From: Agapetus fuscipes
Lineage: Eukaryota; Arthropoda; Insecta; Trichoptera; Glossosomatidae
Assembly (NCBI GenBank): GCA_951799405.1
Contig: OX637344.1
Coordinates: 2,418,001 to 2,482,000 of the forward strand
DNA: 64,000 nucleotides
Direction: 5' to 3'
Within the stretch, counting starts at the first letter, position 1; each line of letters opens with the position of its first letter. The notes under the pieces were generated by a model. It searched no databases. It saw only the letters and a list, made by a program, of their open reading frames with translations, and was not told the DNA's origin. This document shows, one piece after another, positions 11,264-20,924 of the stretch. Both the position numbers and the translations under genes were made by a program.

Positions 11264-11880
11264 ATAAACGAAAATGTAATTTTTGTGTTTCCATAATAAA
11301 TTTCATTGAAAATAATTCTAGATTACCTCTTTTTATTCTTCATACACGACTCATATAGAGATGTGCGAAAATCGGGTTACATTTTTCGATTTATTTTTAC
11401 CATTAATCAAATCGAAATATTAACCCCAAGCGTGTACATGGGTAGGTACATATGTATATATAAGTGATTTACACGTATATAAGGCCTTGTCAATCACTGA
11501 CAGGGGTTGTGGGTGGTAGGGGAGAGGTTAGTAAGACTTAAAAGGGAGTACTGAATGTAAAATAAAACTTACTTCCGTGCCCTATGACGATACAACTAAT
11601 TATTAATGCATATCATTGTAAAATCTTGTTATCATTCGAAAAAAATATGCAGCTTTGTATGAGCGTCTACGCGCTATCACACATTCATTTTGAATAACGA
11701 AAAGGTGGATTTGGTAATACGTATATTCTTAGTTGTAGTCTAGATCAGTTCGTAGAATGGTTGTGTTGCATGCCAGAGGGCAAGAGTTCGATCTTTACCA
11801 ATAATATAAATAAATCTAAGTTGCAAATATAGATAATCATTTCAGATACCTATTCGGTGACAGTGTGCCTTAAAAGTTGC
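11264..11880. other. No gene; decayed S1-like head
   Basis: At about 11738-11810 a degenerate tRNA-like head can be seen (TTCGTAGAATGGTTG, AAGAGTTCGATC). The rest is AT-rich with no coding signal. Confidence 0.4.
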
Positions 11881-12005
11881 ACTATCTGAGCGGCTGTTTT
11901 GCTTTTGCGGTAAGGTTCAACTCGCCACATGCGACCCCTTTGGGGATAACGCGGCAAGAAGTTACACTATATGTACAGCTTAGATGCGTTTGCGTTGCGT
12001 TGCAG
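11881..12005 (+). mobile_element. SINE S2, 3' end only
   Basis: TTCAACTCGCCACATGCG, a CCCCTTTGGGG stem, and GCGGCAAGAAGTTACAC identify the distal S2 body. Confidence 0.75.
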
Positions 12006-12117
12006 TGAAATACCGAGAAAATGATTTACTCATTTATTTGTACATCAACAGAACACTGAAAAGAATTTATACAAGACAACGCATGATAAAAAAACATATC
12101 ACATAAGTAGTAGTAAA

Positions 12118-12220
12118 AAAGTATGGAGTGATCAGATTGAGGATATTGTGAAAGAATGGAATACACAAACTAGAAAGTGAGCGTAAAATATGAAAATGCA
12201 TGAAAAAATGTGATGGATAT
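12118..12220 (+). pseudogene. LINE-W fragment, left half of an interrupted copy
   Basis: It reads roughly as EWSDQIEDIVKEWNTQ and then decays. It runs up to GATGGATAT at 12220, where the LTR element starts. The copy resumes at 15306 with GAATGAATTGAAAGAGG. Confidence 0.75.
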
Positions 12221-12675
12221 TGTTACATTTTTCCTTGGGTTCTTTTAATTAAAACACAAGTTTAACACAAGTTAGCCATACAGTTTATTTACACAGACTT
12301 TCTTACAATAGATTTATTTTAACAGACTTATTCTAACAGATTTATTTTAACACACTTATTTATTTCGCACAGATTACATTTATTTTACACCATATTGGTC
12401 GCCCTAGTAACTAGATATTCCACTGTGTGAGTGCTTCGAAAGACTGACTCGCTTCAGCCCATTGTCGCCCTTCTTATAGCGGAACCTAGGGGCCATTCCA
12501 GCCTGCCCTAGAAACTTCCACTACCACAGTTGTATAGACGATTCTGGACATATTTATTTCATGAAGAGTCCATTTCCTACCTACATACACACCTTACAAT
12601 TACAATCGTCTGGGCCAGAACATTCTCTCAAAACACACGTACACCAATAAACATCTACCAGTGTATTTCGTTACA
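12221..12675 (-). repeat. 3' LTR (455 bp)
   Basis: Plus-strand reading starts TGTTACATTTTTCCTTGGG and ends CAGTGTATTTCGTTACA. I find no difference from the other LTR, base by base by eye. The distal end holds TTTAATTAAAAGAACCC, shared with the LTR at 51758-52234. Confidence 0.93.
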
Positions 12676-14391
12676 TTATCCCCCCCTTAGGCTGTTCCGC
12701 CCCGGAACAGTCTTTTCTTTAAGAAGGTACGGGCAGTTTGACCCACAGTTGCATCCAGTGGTCAGGAAAAATGACGTTCCACGGAATTTTCCCCTTCGGG
12801 TTTTGCCCGTCATTGCTGGCTGGTGTGGGGGGGGGTGCTTTCCTCTTGGCGGCCGGCATGGGCGCCTTTCCTTGGTTGGGGGCGCCGCCTTGCGTCCCCG
12901 GTCGGCCACCGCTCCTCGGCTCCGCTTGCTCGCCGGCTCCTGCGTCAAAGGATCAAAATCCTTGGTCGTCGGAGCCGCTCTCCTGCTCGGAAACGGAGTT
13001 CTCACTCTCGGTCTCGTCCTCTGACTCGCTGAGTGGCTTCCTGCCGCGCCATGCTTGGGTCGTCCCTTCTGCTTGCTCTGCTTGGCTGAGCCCCTGCGGG
13101 CGGGGGCGCGGCGCCTGCGGGAGGGAGCGCCCCCCTCCCTCACTGACGGGTCAAAGTCAGAGTCCGCCTCCTGTCCGGAGCCACTCGGGTTGTACGAGCC
13201 ATCTGAATCCCCTAAATCATCCCTGCTGACTTTGGGTCCCCGCACTTTGGTTTCCGGATCTGTTTCATACTCCTCGTTAGAGTAACCTTTCTTGACAATA
13301 GCAGCAGCGGACCTTCTGGGCCTGCCTCCCGTGGCCTCGCCGCGGTCAGTCACCGGCCTCTCCTTCATCAGCCCCCTGGCGTGCGAGGAGGCCTGCTTTG
13401 GCAGCAGCAGGAAGCCCACCACCCTGCTGGCCAGCTCCGTGGGCGCGCCCCTCTTGTCCAAGCCCAGCTTCTCGCACAGCGTCCGCAGCTGCTTGGGCTC
13501 CAGCTTCTGCACCTCCTCCAGCTTGGCCTTGTGCTCAGGCGTGTCCTTCTCAAGTGTCCACTCGTAGCCCTTGAACTTCTTTTTGTTGCGCTTGATGAGG
13601 TTCGTGCGGCACAATTGATTGTACAGGAACTTGAGGTCCTCCATCTTGAACCTGGAGATGGCCACCTCCACGTCGGGGATGTGGTCGATGGGGATGCCCC
13701 GGCCCGCGGGCACGGGCACCGGCGGCTCCACGGCCTTCTTCTTCTTGGGAGCCTCCTCCACGGCCTCCTCCGCCTTCTTCTTGGGCGCGGGCTTCTTCTT
13801 CACACTGTTGGCCTTCTTGGCCTTCTTCTTGTCCTTGGCGTCCTCATCCTCCTCCTTGGCGTCCGTCTCCTCCTTCGCATCCTTGTCAGCCTTCACCTCG
13901 GCCGAGTCACTCTTGCCGTTTTCAGCCGACTTGACATCATCTTTGTCATCTTTGCTGTCAGCTGCGTCCTCAGCCTTGAGCTGGCCGTTGTTTTTGGCCT
14001 TCAGGTCTCCCTTCCCCAACTTCTGAGATGACTCATCCTCAGTTGACATATCGGCCTTTTTGTCATCCTGATTATCACTTAATTTTACACTATCAGTGTC
14101 CACCGACATTTTTAAGGCTAGGTTTTTAGCCATCTCCTCCTTCCAACCAGCTAGGTCTTCCCTCAAGCTCTTGAAGTTGGCAGCCATCTTTGTTTTAAAC
14201 TCTTCCACGGCTCGCTCGCGGTCCCCTCCAGACGCCATGACAAAATATGCCGGGTCTTCGCCTGACTGTTCCAAGGCCTCCATGAGGCGTGCCTGTAAGG
14301 CCGCCTTCCCTCCTGAGGTCTCCAGGTCCCTCTCCAGAAGCTCATTCTTAAGCTCATAGACTTTGAGGTCCTTGATGTTCACCTTAGCCAT
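12676..14391 (-). CDS. Chimeric SAP/gag-like and DEK-like chromatin protein ORF
   Basis: 571 codons, intronless, starting at ATG 14391 (in-frame upstream codons at 14392-14415 have no ATG). The TAA lies at 12676-12678, and the last residues are read from the polypurine tract. Residues 7-43 form a SAP domain (KDLKVYELKNELLERDL...). Residues 58-98 are a helical, gag-like stretch. 110-220 are Lys/Asp/Glu/Ala-rich. 236-335 resemble the conserved SAP-box region of DEK: an ISRFKMEDLKFLYN helix, a KKFKGYEW strand, KQLRTLCEKLGL, and a final VVGFLLLPK helix. 340-525 are acidic then Arg-rich. 527-571 are retroelement 3' sequence read as protein. DEK binds chromatin and DNA; its C-terminal domain is missing here. 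The ORF is far more GC-rich than its surroundings. I infer capture of a spliced DEK mRNA by the element; whether the protein is made is unknown. Confidence 0.8.
   Translation of the reverse strand: MAKVNIKDLKVYELKNELLERDLETSGGKAALQARLMEALEQSGEDPAYFVMASGGDRERAVEEFKTKMAANFKSLREDLAGWKEEMAKNLALKMSVDTDSVKLSDNQDDKKADMSTEDESSQKLGKGDLKAKNNGQLKAEDAADSKDDKDDVKSAENGKSDSAEVKADKDAKEETDAKEEDEDAKDKKKAKKANSVKKKPAPKKKAEEAVEEAPKKKKAVEPPVPVPAGRGIPIDHIPDVEVAISRFKMEDLKFLYNQLCRTNLIKRNKKKFKGYEWTLEKDTPEHKAKLEEVQKLEPKQLRTLCEKLGLDKRGAPTELASRVVGFLLLPKQASSHARGLMKERPVTDRGEATGGRPRRSAAAIVKKGYSNEEYETDPETKVRGPKVSRDDLGDSDGSYNPSGSGQEADSDFDPSVREGGAPSRRRRAPARRGSAKQSKQKGRPKHGAAGSHSASQRTRPRVRTPFPSRRAAPTTKDFDPLTQEPASKRSRGAVADRGRKAAPPTKERRPCRPPRGKHPPPHQPAMTGKTRRGKFRGTSFFLTTGCNCGSNCPYLLKEKTVPGRNSLRGG
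12679..12688 (-). promoter_or_regulatory. Polypurine tract of the DEK-carrying element
   Basis: AAGGGGGGGA on the minus strand, separated by TAA from the 3' LTR start TGTAACG. It primes plus-strand DNA synthesis in LTR elements and fixes the element's orientation. Confidence 0.8.
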
Positions 14392-14828
14392 TTTTTTTAT
14401 TTTAACAAACTTCAAAACAAAAATATTTGCAAATTTATTTAATACGGGTTATGAGTTTTATATATAAAGTTATTTTTAATACGTACTTTAGCAAAATAAT
14501 AATTTATCTAATTATACTGACGGTAGGTAGGTACCGCCTTTTAATATTTATTTTTAAATCACCAAATAATGATATTAGATAATGATTATTTACTTTGCTT
14601 CGTCAGATCGGCTAATGAGTATTTACTAATACTAACACAATATTATTAACACGTTATCTATCCACACTTCAATCAAATTTTTAGCGGGTAACCACACGAT
14701 CGTTTTTAATTCAAGTTTAATCAGTTTTATTTAAAACTTTTTTTTTTATTCATCAGTTTTTATTATGTTGTCCACATATATTTTTCAAAAGTCTCAAGCA
14801 CAGTTTTTACTTGGTACTTGGTTTTAAA

Positions 14829-14845
14829 CTTCACACCTGACACCA
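14829..14845 (-). promoter_or_regulatory. Primer-binding-like site of the DEK-carrying element
   Basis: Minus-strand TGGTGTCAGGTGTGAAG begins one base inside the 5' LTR. The TGG start and TGGTGTCAG core fit complementarity to a tRNA 3' end. The tRNA identity is not decided by eye. Confidence 0.6.
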
Positions 14846-14846
14846 C

Positions 14847-15301
14847 TGTTACATTTTTCCTTGGGTTCTTTTAATTAAAACACAAGTTTAACACAAGTTA
14901 GCCATACAGTTTATTTACACAGACTTTCTTACAATAGATTTATTTTAACAGACTTATTCTAACAGATTTATTTTAACACACTTATTTATTTCGCACAGAT
15001 TACATTTATTTTACACCATATTGGTCGCCCTAGTAACTAGATATTCCACTGTGTGAGTGCTTCGAAAGACTGACTCGCTTCAGCCCATTGTCGCCCTTCT
15101 TATAGCGGAACCTAGGGGCCATTCCAGCCTGCCCTAGAAACTTCCACTACCACAGTTGTATAGACGATTCTGGACATATTTATTTCATGAAGAGTCCATT
15201 TCCTACCTACATACACACCTTACAATTACAATCGTCTGGGCCAGAACATTCTCTCAAAACACACGTACACCAATAAACATCTACCAGTGTATTTCGTTAC
15301 A
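14847..15301 (-). repeat. 5' LTR (455 bp)
   Basis: Same length and sequence as the LTR at 12221-12675. It should hold the element's promoter (minus strand). Confidence 0.93.
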
Positions 15302-15305
15302 ATAT

Positions 15306-15416
15306 GAATGAATTGAAAGAGGTATGTAAGGATAGGAAAAAATGTAGGCAGCTCTACAGAGGCTCTGGCCACCCCTAGCGGAATGGCAACAGAGTTACAG
15401 TTACAATAGTCTTGGG
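15306..15416 (+). pseudogene. LINE-W fragment, right half of the interrupted copy
   Basis: GAATGAATTGAAAGAGGTATG continues the sequence broken at 12220. It runs to the LINE-W 3' end GGAATGGCAACAGAG followed by an ACAGTT-type short tail. Confidence 0.8.
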
Positions 15417-15969
15417 AAATCACTGTTTACAATAATAATATATTTTATTTCTTTAAAATGTTATACAAAAAAATTGAAATATAAGTCTATTTTTTTATTA
15501 ATATTTTTTCTCAGAGAAAACTTGTTTTTTTTTGTTGATAGAAAGCAATAGAAAATAATGACGTTTTCACCTTTATGGTAAAAATCTTTCCACACGCAAC
15601 ATCATTGAATACACCACTAAAAGTAATCCACACATCGATTGAATATTCAGCTCGCGTTTACGGAAAAAATCGCTGTTTTTTTACATTTAAAACAACCCCC
15701 GAATCCCGGGGGGACCTGTGATCTCCCCCAGGGTGGGGGGGAATAGGGGGTGATACAGAACCGACACAAATTTGACATTGCGAGTGCAAAAGTATGTAAA
15801 CCGAACGTACCCCAAAATGTGCGTAGTTACCCTGTTATACCTTATTTTATGTATAACATTGAAAATGAATTTGTAAGAAATCTATTAAAAATTTAAAGAA
15901 CTTTAGTTTTATATTTCTGCATTTAGTTCTTTCTCATAAAAAAAATAAACCTAGATGCAGTTACCATTC
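15417..15969. other. No gene seen
   Basis: AT-rich, with a short G/C patch at 15690-15750. No recognised element. Confidence 0.4.
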
Positions 15970-16224
15970 CGCTCCCCCAGTTCTTCTTTGCCGTATTCGC
16001 CAATCTTGTCAAATATGACTTTTTCATGCAGTTGTCTTAAGAATCAAATTCTACAAAATCTGAGCTAAGAAAAACCATAAAACTCGATAATGTGAGAGTT
16101 GTTTTAAATATTTTTTAAATAAATTTCATGTTTTCATAAGACACATTGGTCCAGTACACATGCAAACATTGCTCATGTAAAATTTTCTCAATGGCGTATA
16201 CGGCAAACAAGAACTAAGGCAGCG
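15970..16224 (-). mobile_element. MITE M1, copy 1
   Basis: Terminal inverted repeats of about 33 bp: CGCTCCCCCAGTTCTT at the left, and its partner AAGAACTAAGGCAGCG at the right. Flanked by ATTC on both sides (15966-15969, 16225-16228), a 4-bp target duplication. Inverted relative to copy 2 (36454-36697). Confidence 0.85.
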
Positions 16225-16279
16225 ATTCGCCTAGGTGTGGCCAGTATCTCCACAGTTGCGTCTCTACTCTGTTCTGTCC

Positions 16280-16590
16280 TCGCCCGGCTCATAGTCTAGT
16301 GTTAACGCTTCTGACTCGTAAATGGAAGGTTGTGGATTCGAATCCCGGTGGAGCTCAAAAATTACGCAATTAATATTTTCAAATATGCTCTTCGCTGGAT
16401 TGAAAATTTCATATACCTTGACCAAAGATCGGTTACAAAACGTCCATCTAGCCTTACAGAAACTGGGTCATGCTTGAGAATTAGTACTTAATTTAGTGAC
16501 GACCAAGCTTGCAGAAGGCCGTTAAGGTGTGATTCACACATAAACAGCGCTCACAAAATAAATCATACTAATATTATCATTTTATTTTTG
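16280..16590 (+). mobile_element. SINE S1, full length
   Basis: A-box-like TAGTCTAGTG at about 16291 and B box GATTCGAATCC. The body extends through AAACAGCGCTCAC to a degenerate ATT-rich tail (TAATATTATCATT). Confidence 0.85.
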
Positions 16591-16611
16591 CTCACTGTCA
16601 TTTTTGTCAAG

Positions 16612-16885
16612 GTTTTCTCAGCCTACGCAAAAAAATGAGAACCAGCTTCCTTGGGAGCTGAAAAAACACTACTTCAAGTGAACTGTTGGGCGTAACACCA
16701 TACCCCTTATTTGTGCAAGTACACAGGTTCCAGTCTACATATATTACACCTCCAAGGACAAGAAGCACTTTATTTGCATCCAAAATGAAATAGGTTCCAC
16801 TCTCCAAATTCGCCCACTTCGTTGAACACGCGTAAAGAAGTTACTCTATATGTGTAGTTTAGAAACGTTTTTTTTTGGGTGCCGT
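16612..16885 (+). mobile_element. SINE S2, head truncated
   Basis: It starts in the GGTTTTCTCAGCC body and ends ACTCTATATGTGTAGTTTAG then a T run. No tRNA-like head. Confidence 0.7.
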
Positions 16886-17269
16886 TTCGATAACTACGAT
16901 CTTGAGAAAGGTAGAATGAAAAAGTATTGAATTTTTAAAATAACTTCTTAGCATTCTTCAAGTACCAACATTTGTACTTATTTATAATGGTGCAATGTGA
17001 AATTAAAACATTCCAAATAGCAAAATTAACAAAAGGAAAAAACTGCTCAGCCGTCATTTTTTTTTTTAATATTTTTAATAAGTAATTTTTCATCTTGAAG
17101 CCGAATAATTACAATTTTCTGTGCGCTCACAAAAAAAAATATCAAAAAAAAAACCGAGGAGGGTGAAAAAAGAAGAGCGCTCGGGCAAGTAAGGCCGTGG
17201 GGTAAAGACGGACTGTGCAATTTAATTTTTTATGTGTTTTTTTCCCTCTCGAACAGTCGCGTGGGGGAG
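16886..17269. other. No gene seen
   Basis: AT-rich with poly-T and poly-A tracts; GC-richer near 17155-17280. No coding signal. Confidence 0.4.
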
Positions 17270-18262
17270 AATCCAACCCCACGCGGGTCTCAGGTTAGAA
17301 CGGCACAGTGACAAAACGACATTTGATAATACGAAACATGATAGAACAAAACATTACTAAACGACACATGACATAACGCCCCATGATCGAACAACACATG
17401 ACACATGACAGAACTAAACATGACAGAACGACACATGATAGAACGACACATGACAGAACGACACATGACAGAACAAAACATTACAAAACGACACAGGACA
17501 TAACTTCACATGACATAACGCCCTATAATAGAACAAAACATTACAGAACGATCCATGACAGAACGACACATGACAGAACAAAACCTTACAAAACTACACA
17601 GGACATAACTTCACATGACATAACGCCCTATAATAGAAGAAAACATTACAGAACGATCCATGACAGAACGGCACATGACTGAACTACACATGATAGAATG
17701 GCACATGACAGAACTACACATGACAGAACAAAACATTACAAAATGACACATGACATAACTACACATGACAAAACATCACAATGACAGAACATCACATGAC
17801 AATACATCGCTATGGCAAAACATCATACCTATACCTAAAACAAAACACACCATAAACGACACATGAAACGGTTTTGTCTTGTGTTGTGTTGCCATTGTGA
17901 TTTACAATCCTGTGATTGTCACAGTGATGTTTTGTCATGTGATGTCCTATCATTGTGATGTTCTGTTCTGTGTCATTCTGTCATGTGTCCAGGCGCATTC
18001 ATTGGGTATTGGCAAATACATTTTACAATCAATATTTTCTCCCATTCCTTTAAAATAACTCATTTTAAATTGACTGAAGTGCTAATGACAGCTCCAATCG
18101 AGCATAAATTTGAATTTTAAACCTGCATATCAAGCTTGAATGGATTTTTTTTACCATTTATTGCATACCTATTAGGCGCATGTGCCTGTATGGGATACAT
18201 GCCCCTGCATGTGTCGTTTTGCCACTGTCTCGTTCTAACACCGAGCCCCCCACGCGCATCTT
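17270..18262. mobile_element. Foldback-type element with minisatellite arms
   Basis: The ends are inverted: left GGTTAGAACGGCACAGTG then ACAAAACGACA (17292-17320), right TGTCGTTTTGCCACTGTC then TCGTTCTAAC (18210-18239). The left arm (about 17320-17840) is a degenerate 15-bp tandem array of the unit CATGACAGAACGACA. The shorter right arm (about 17880-17995) carries the complementary TGTCATGTG-type words. Apparent ORFs are repeat artefacts. It resembles Foldback/TIR-satellite elements. A one-armed relative lies at 41905-42285. Confidence 0.7.
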
Positions 18263-18794
18263 AATATCGCAAAAATGTATAGAAAAGATGCTGTACCCTT
18301 GCGTATAGAAGTTGTGTAGGATTTTTTTAGGGGTGAGTCACATAGCGCAATTTCGTTACGGTTTGTTGAGAGCATTTTTAATTAGGGTAGAGCTGATGAT
18401 TATTTTTTATGTCCTCCCTTGCAGGAGTAATGCATTGCTCTTAGGGGTAGGAGCAACTGAAGAGTGTGAAGAGAAGGATTTTAATGGTTATTGGAAGCGA
18501 TATTGCGTGCTTGAAATCGCACCGTTTTTTTTCTTTTTAATTTTACAAAACGTTACTCGTGATATTCAATTTTTGTGGCGTTTTTATGGTTTCTTCAAAG
18601 ATGTTAATGAATTTCGCTTGATATATTTTTATTTGACGGTGCAATAATTGTGAATTAAAAGTGAAATGTGTATTTTTTTCATTAATACGAGTAATATAAA
18701 AAAAAACACACATACAATCTCTTTCTTCGCGAGTTGATTTATTTCGTGAATTATTACTATGGAGAGTAGGTGCTATAAAATGTATTCCTACAAT
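18263..18794. other. No gene seen
   Basis: The ORF at 18312-18647 (+) has no recognisable motif and skewed AT composition; I regard it as chance. Confidence 0.4.
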
Positions 18795-19020
18795 GATTAG
18801 GTTGGTGTAAGGCTAACCAGACATACTGTAGAAAAGTGGTATACTTTGTCAATGTCACCCTGTTTCAGGGAAGGTCGTCGAAAGTAGCAGGCTTTATGTT
18901 CATTTGAGGATTGGATTATAATTTATAGGTTTGCACGAATCGTTTATGCATTGCATGCATTTAATATTAATTTTAAATGTTAATACAGTATCTTTGCAAC
19001 ATAAATTATAGATTATTATA
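18795..19020 (+). repeat. R1 repeat, full length
   Basis: Head GATTAGGTTGGTGTAAGG, CCTGTTTCAGGGAAGGTCG block, tail CAACATAAATTATAGATTAT. Confidence 0.82.
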
Positions 19021-19619
19021 ATGCAAACGCAAAAACAAGTAAACTTCTAAGATATTGCAACTCCTAAGACGCATTGTCTATGGTTAAATTTATACTTATT
19101 TTTTTTCAACATGAGGGGGCTGCATTCCTTCCTCCTACTTTCTACGGAGACATTAAACATTCAGAAGGCACCTGTGGTTTGAAATTTCAAAATGGCGGTG
19201 CTAATGGAAAGGGGGGAGGGATGGGGGTGGGTTTCTGACATCTAAGGGTGACGAGGGGGAGGGGGGTAAGGCTGATCACGAAGTCTAATATAAAAGTTTA
19301 AATATCCCTTCGGGCGGGAGTGGGGGGAGGGGGCTAATATATTTTTTTATGTCTGCTTTAATTTTTTCTCGGCAGAGAAATTTCTCGCAATCTAAAATGT
19401 GAAACGACTGTACATCTACTATGCACATATTTAATCTTCAAATTGGTTGTTTTTTTTTTTTTTATATTCACCGCCTTCTGGATAGCTTGATGTAATTTTT
19501 TAGATACTTTGAAGTTATACTTTTTATTTTGTTTGATTTATTGCCGAAACCGAAAGTGTATTCAATGATACAATTTACTTGAGTTCAATTTAATAAAATT
19601 TCAATTAAATTTATTTTAG
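19021..19619. other. No gene; G-rich patches
   Basis: GGGGGAGGG-type patches at 19208-19340 and a poly-T run near 19450. Nothing else is recognised. Confidence 0.4.
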
Positions 19620-19832
19620 AATTCGCTCACATTCGGTTCACAGTTTACACATTTGTATTTCTCGCTTAACGGTTCGGGTACTAATCAGGTACGAATATAG
19701 CTGACTAAAAGATATTCTAGCATACACCAGACCATGCCAGAATTGTCTCGAGCAGAAGCTCCGAGCAAATAGGGGTAGGTACAACCATCCAAATACTTAT
19801 GTCTAGACACACATGTCTAAACACATAGACAC
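19620..19832. repeat. R3 dispersed repeat, third copy
   Basis: GTTCACAGTTTACAC, TTTCTCGCTTAACGG and CATACACCAGACCATGCC in the same order as at 8415-8670. The hAT MITE entered its distal end (ATAGACAC duplicated). Confidence 0.65.
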
Positions 19833-20059
19833 CAGTGGCGAAGGGTGCCATTCAACTCGATTCCCATCGATTTTCCTTTTAAATGAGTCAAAAATGATAA
19901 TAAAGTAGACTGCATGGTTCCAATGGGGAAAAAATACGTATTGTTTCTTTGGTTTAAATTTATTTTTTTACTTTGTGCCTATATTTATAAACTACTTTGT
20001 TGCCTCATTTTAAAAGGGAAACCGATAGGAATCGGCTTGTATGGCCCCCTTCGCTACTG
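19833..20059 (+). mobile_element. hAT-type MITE, copy 1
   Basis: 227 bp. The ends are CAGTGGCGAAGGGTGCCAT and GGCCCCCTTCGCTACTG, imperfect inverted repeats. Flanked by a perfect 8-bp duplication ATAGACAC (19825-19832, 20060-20067), the hAT hallmark. No coding capacity. Confidence 0.9.
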
Positions 20060-20067
20060 ATAGACAC

Positions 20068-20522
20068 ACAATCATAAGTGAACATACCAGGGAAAAACTA
20101 ATACTTCATAACAATACAAATAAAAGCATTGTGCAACAGGCATTGCATTTGTTTTAAGCTCTAATTAGAAACATTTCTTTGATGTATCTAATAAAGACAT
20201 AACGTCACTGCATTTAGAGTGACACAAGTCTACAAGGAGGATTGTCTCAGCTAATGAAGCCGCTGTCAAATGTCAAATGTCAAATAATCGCTTCCAAATC
20301 CAACATGGCGGCGTGTCCATTGATTCCATATGAGCATGACCATTGATTTGTTATATAGACGAGTAGAAACTGGCTTACAGCATTGATACATAGTTTGAAG
20401 CACAGTTGTCCCCAGTCCTGTCAAAAGCAACAATTTAAAAATCATGTCTAAATCAACAGAACAAAAATCAAAATAAAAGTGATTCCTCCCATCAAATCAA
20501 TAATTTTGTTATTAAACAAAGA
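20068..20522. other. No gene seen
   Basis: A GTCAAATGTCAAATGTCAAAT triplication at about 20265-20285 is the only local structure noticed. Confidence 0.4.
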
Positions 20523-20825
20523 TGATGTACATCATCTTTCCTGTTCAAATTTAAGTTTTTACCCACTGCCGAGAAATATTTAACCGAGGTCCTTGCCAGG
20601 ATTTAGGGCCTGTTGCACCAACCTCCAATCAAATTTGATTGCTTAATTTTGGTAATTACCTCGGTTAAATATTTCTCGGAAGTGGGTAATAATATGATGG
20701 AATTTAAACAGGAAATATGATGTACATCAGCTGATTTACGTACATGCAACCCAATTTTTTATTTGATGTGAGAAATCACACTTAATTTTGATTTTTGTCT
20801 GATTGGAGTTTGGTGCAACAGTCCC
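20523..20825. mobile_element. MITE M3 with a flanking inverted partial copy
   Basis: 20606-20825 has ends GGGCCTGTTGCACCAACCTC and TTGGTGCAACAGTCCC. At 20523-20600 lies an inverted copy of its interior (TTTACCCACTGCCGAGAAAT against 20660-20690), so the whole is a larger palindrome. No clear target duplication. Confidence 0.7.
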
Positions 20826-20924
20826 CAAGCAATCAAATTTGATGTTTCAATCAGATATTGATTGGAGATTGGCGCAAAAAACACCATAGATGATTTTCGT
20901 AAGTCAATTGAAATAGATATACTT

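Larger units (their letters stand above)
12221..15301 (-). mobile_element. Young non-autonomous LTR retrotransposon carrying a DEK-like gene
   Basis: Two direct 455-bp LTRs bound a 2.17-kb interior. Target duplication: ATAT at 12217-12220 and 15302-15305. On the minus strand the 5' LTR (14847-15301) is followed one base later by a TGG-starting primer-binding-like site, then the ORF, then an AAGGGGGGGA polypurine tract (12679-12688) three bases from the 3' LTR (12221-12675). LTR ends are TG...CA and begin TGTAACG, common in Ty3/gypsy-like elements. No protease, reverse transcriptase, RNase H or integrase is present, so it must be mobilised in trans. Flanks are the two halves of one LINE-W copy. 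Confidence 0.9.

Noticed and set aside
12530..14359. Many plus-strand ORFs, and minus ORFs in other frames
   Set aside because: They are shadows of the GC-rich 571-codon minus-strand ORF and of the LTR, and show no family features.
17290..17682. CRISPR-like regular repeats, and ORFs rich in HDRTT
   Set aside because: The 15-bp units are contiguous, with no unique spacers. They form the arm of a foldback-type element in an animal genome; the ORFs are translated repeats.
18312..18647. 111-codon ORF as a gene
   Set aside because: AT-driven composition, no motif, no splice or promoter context.
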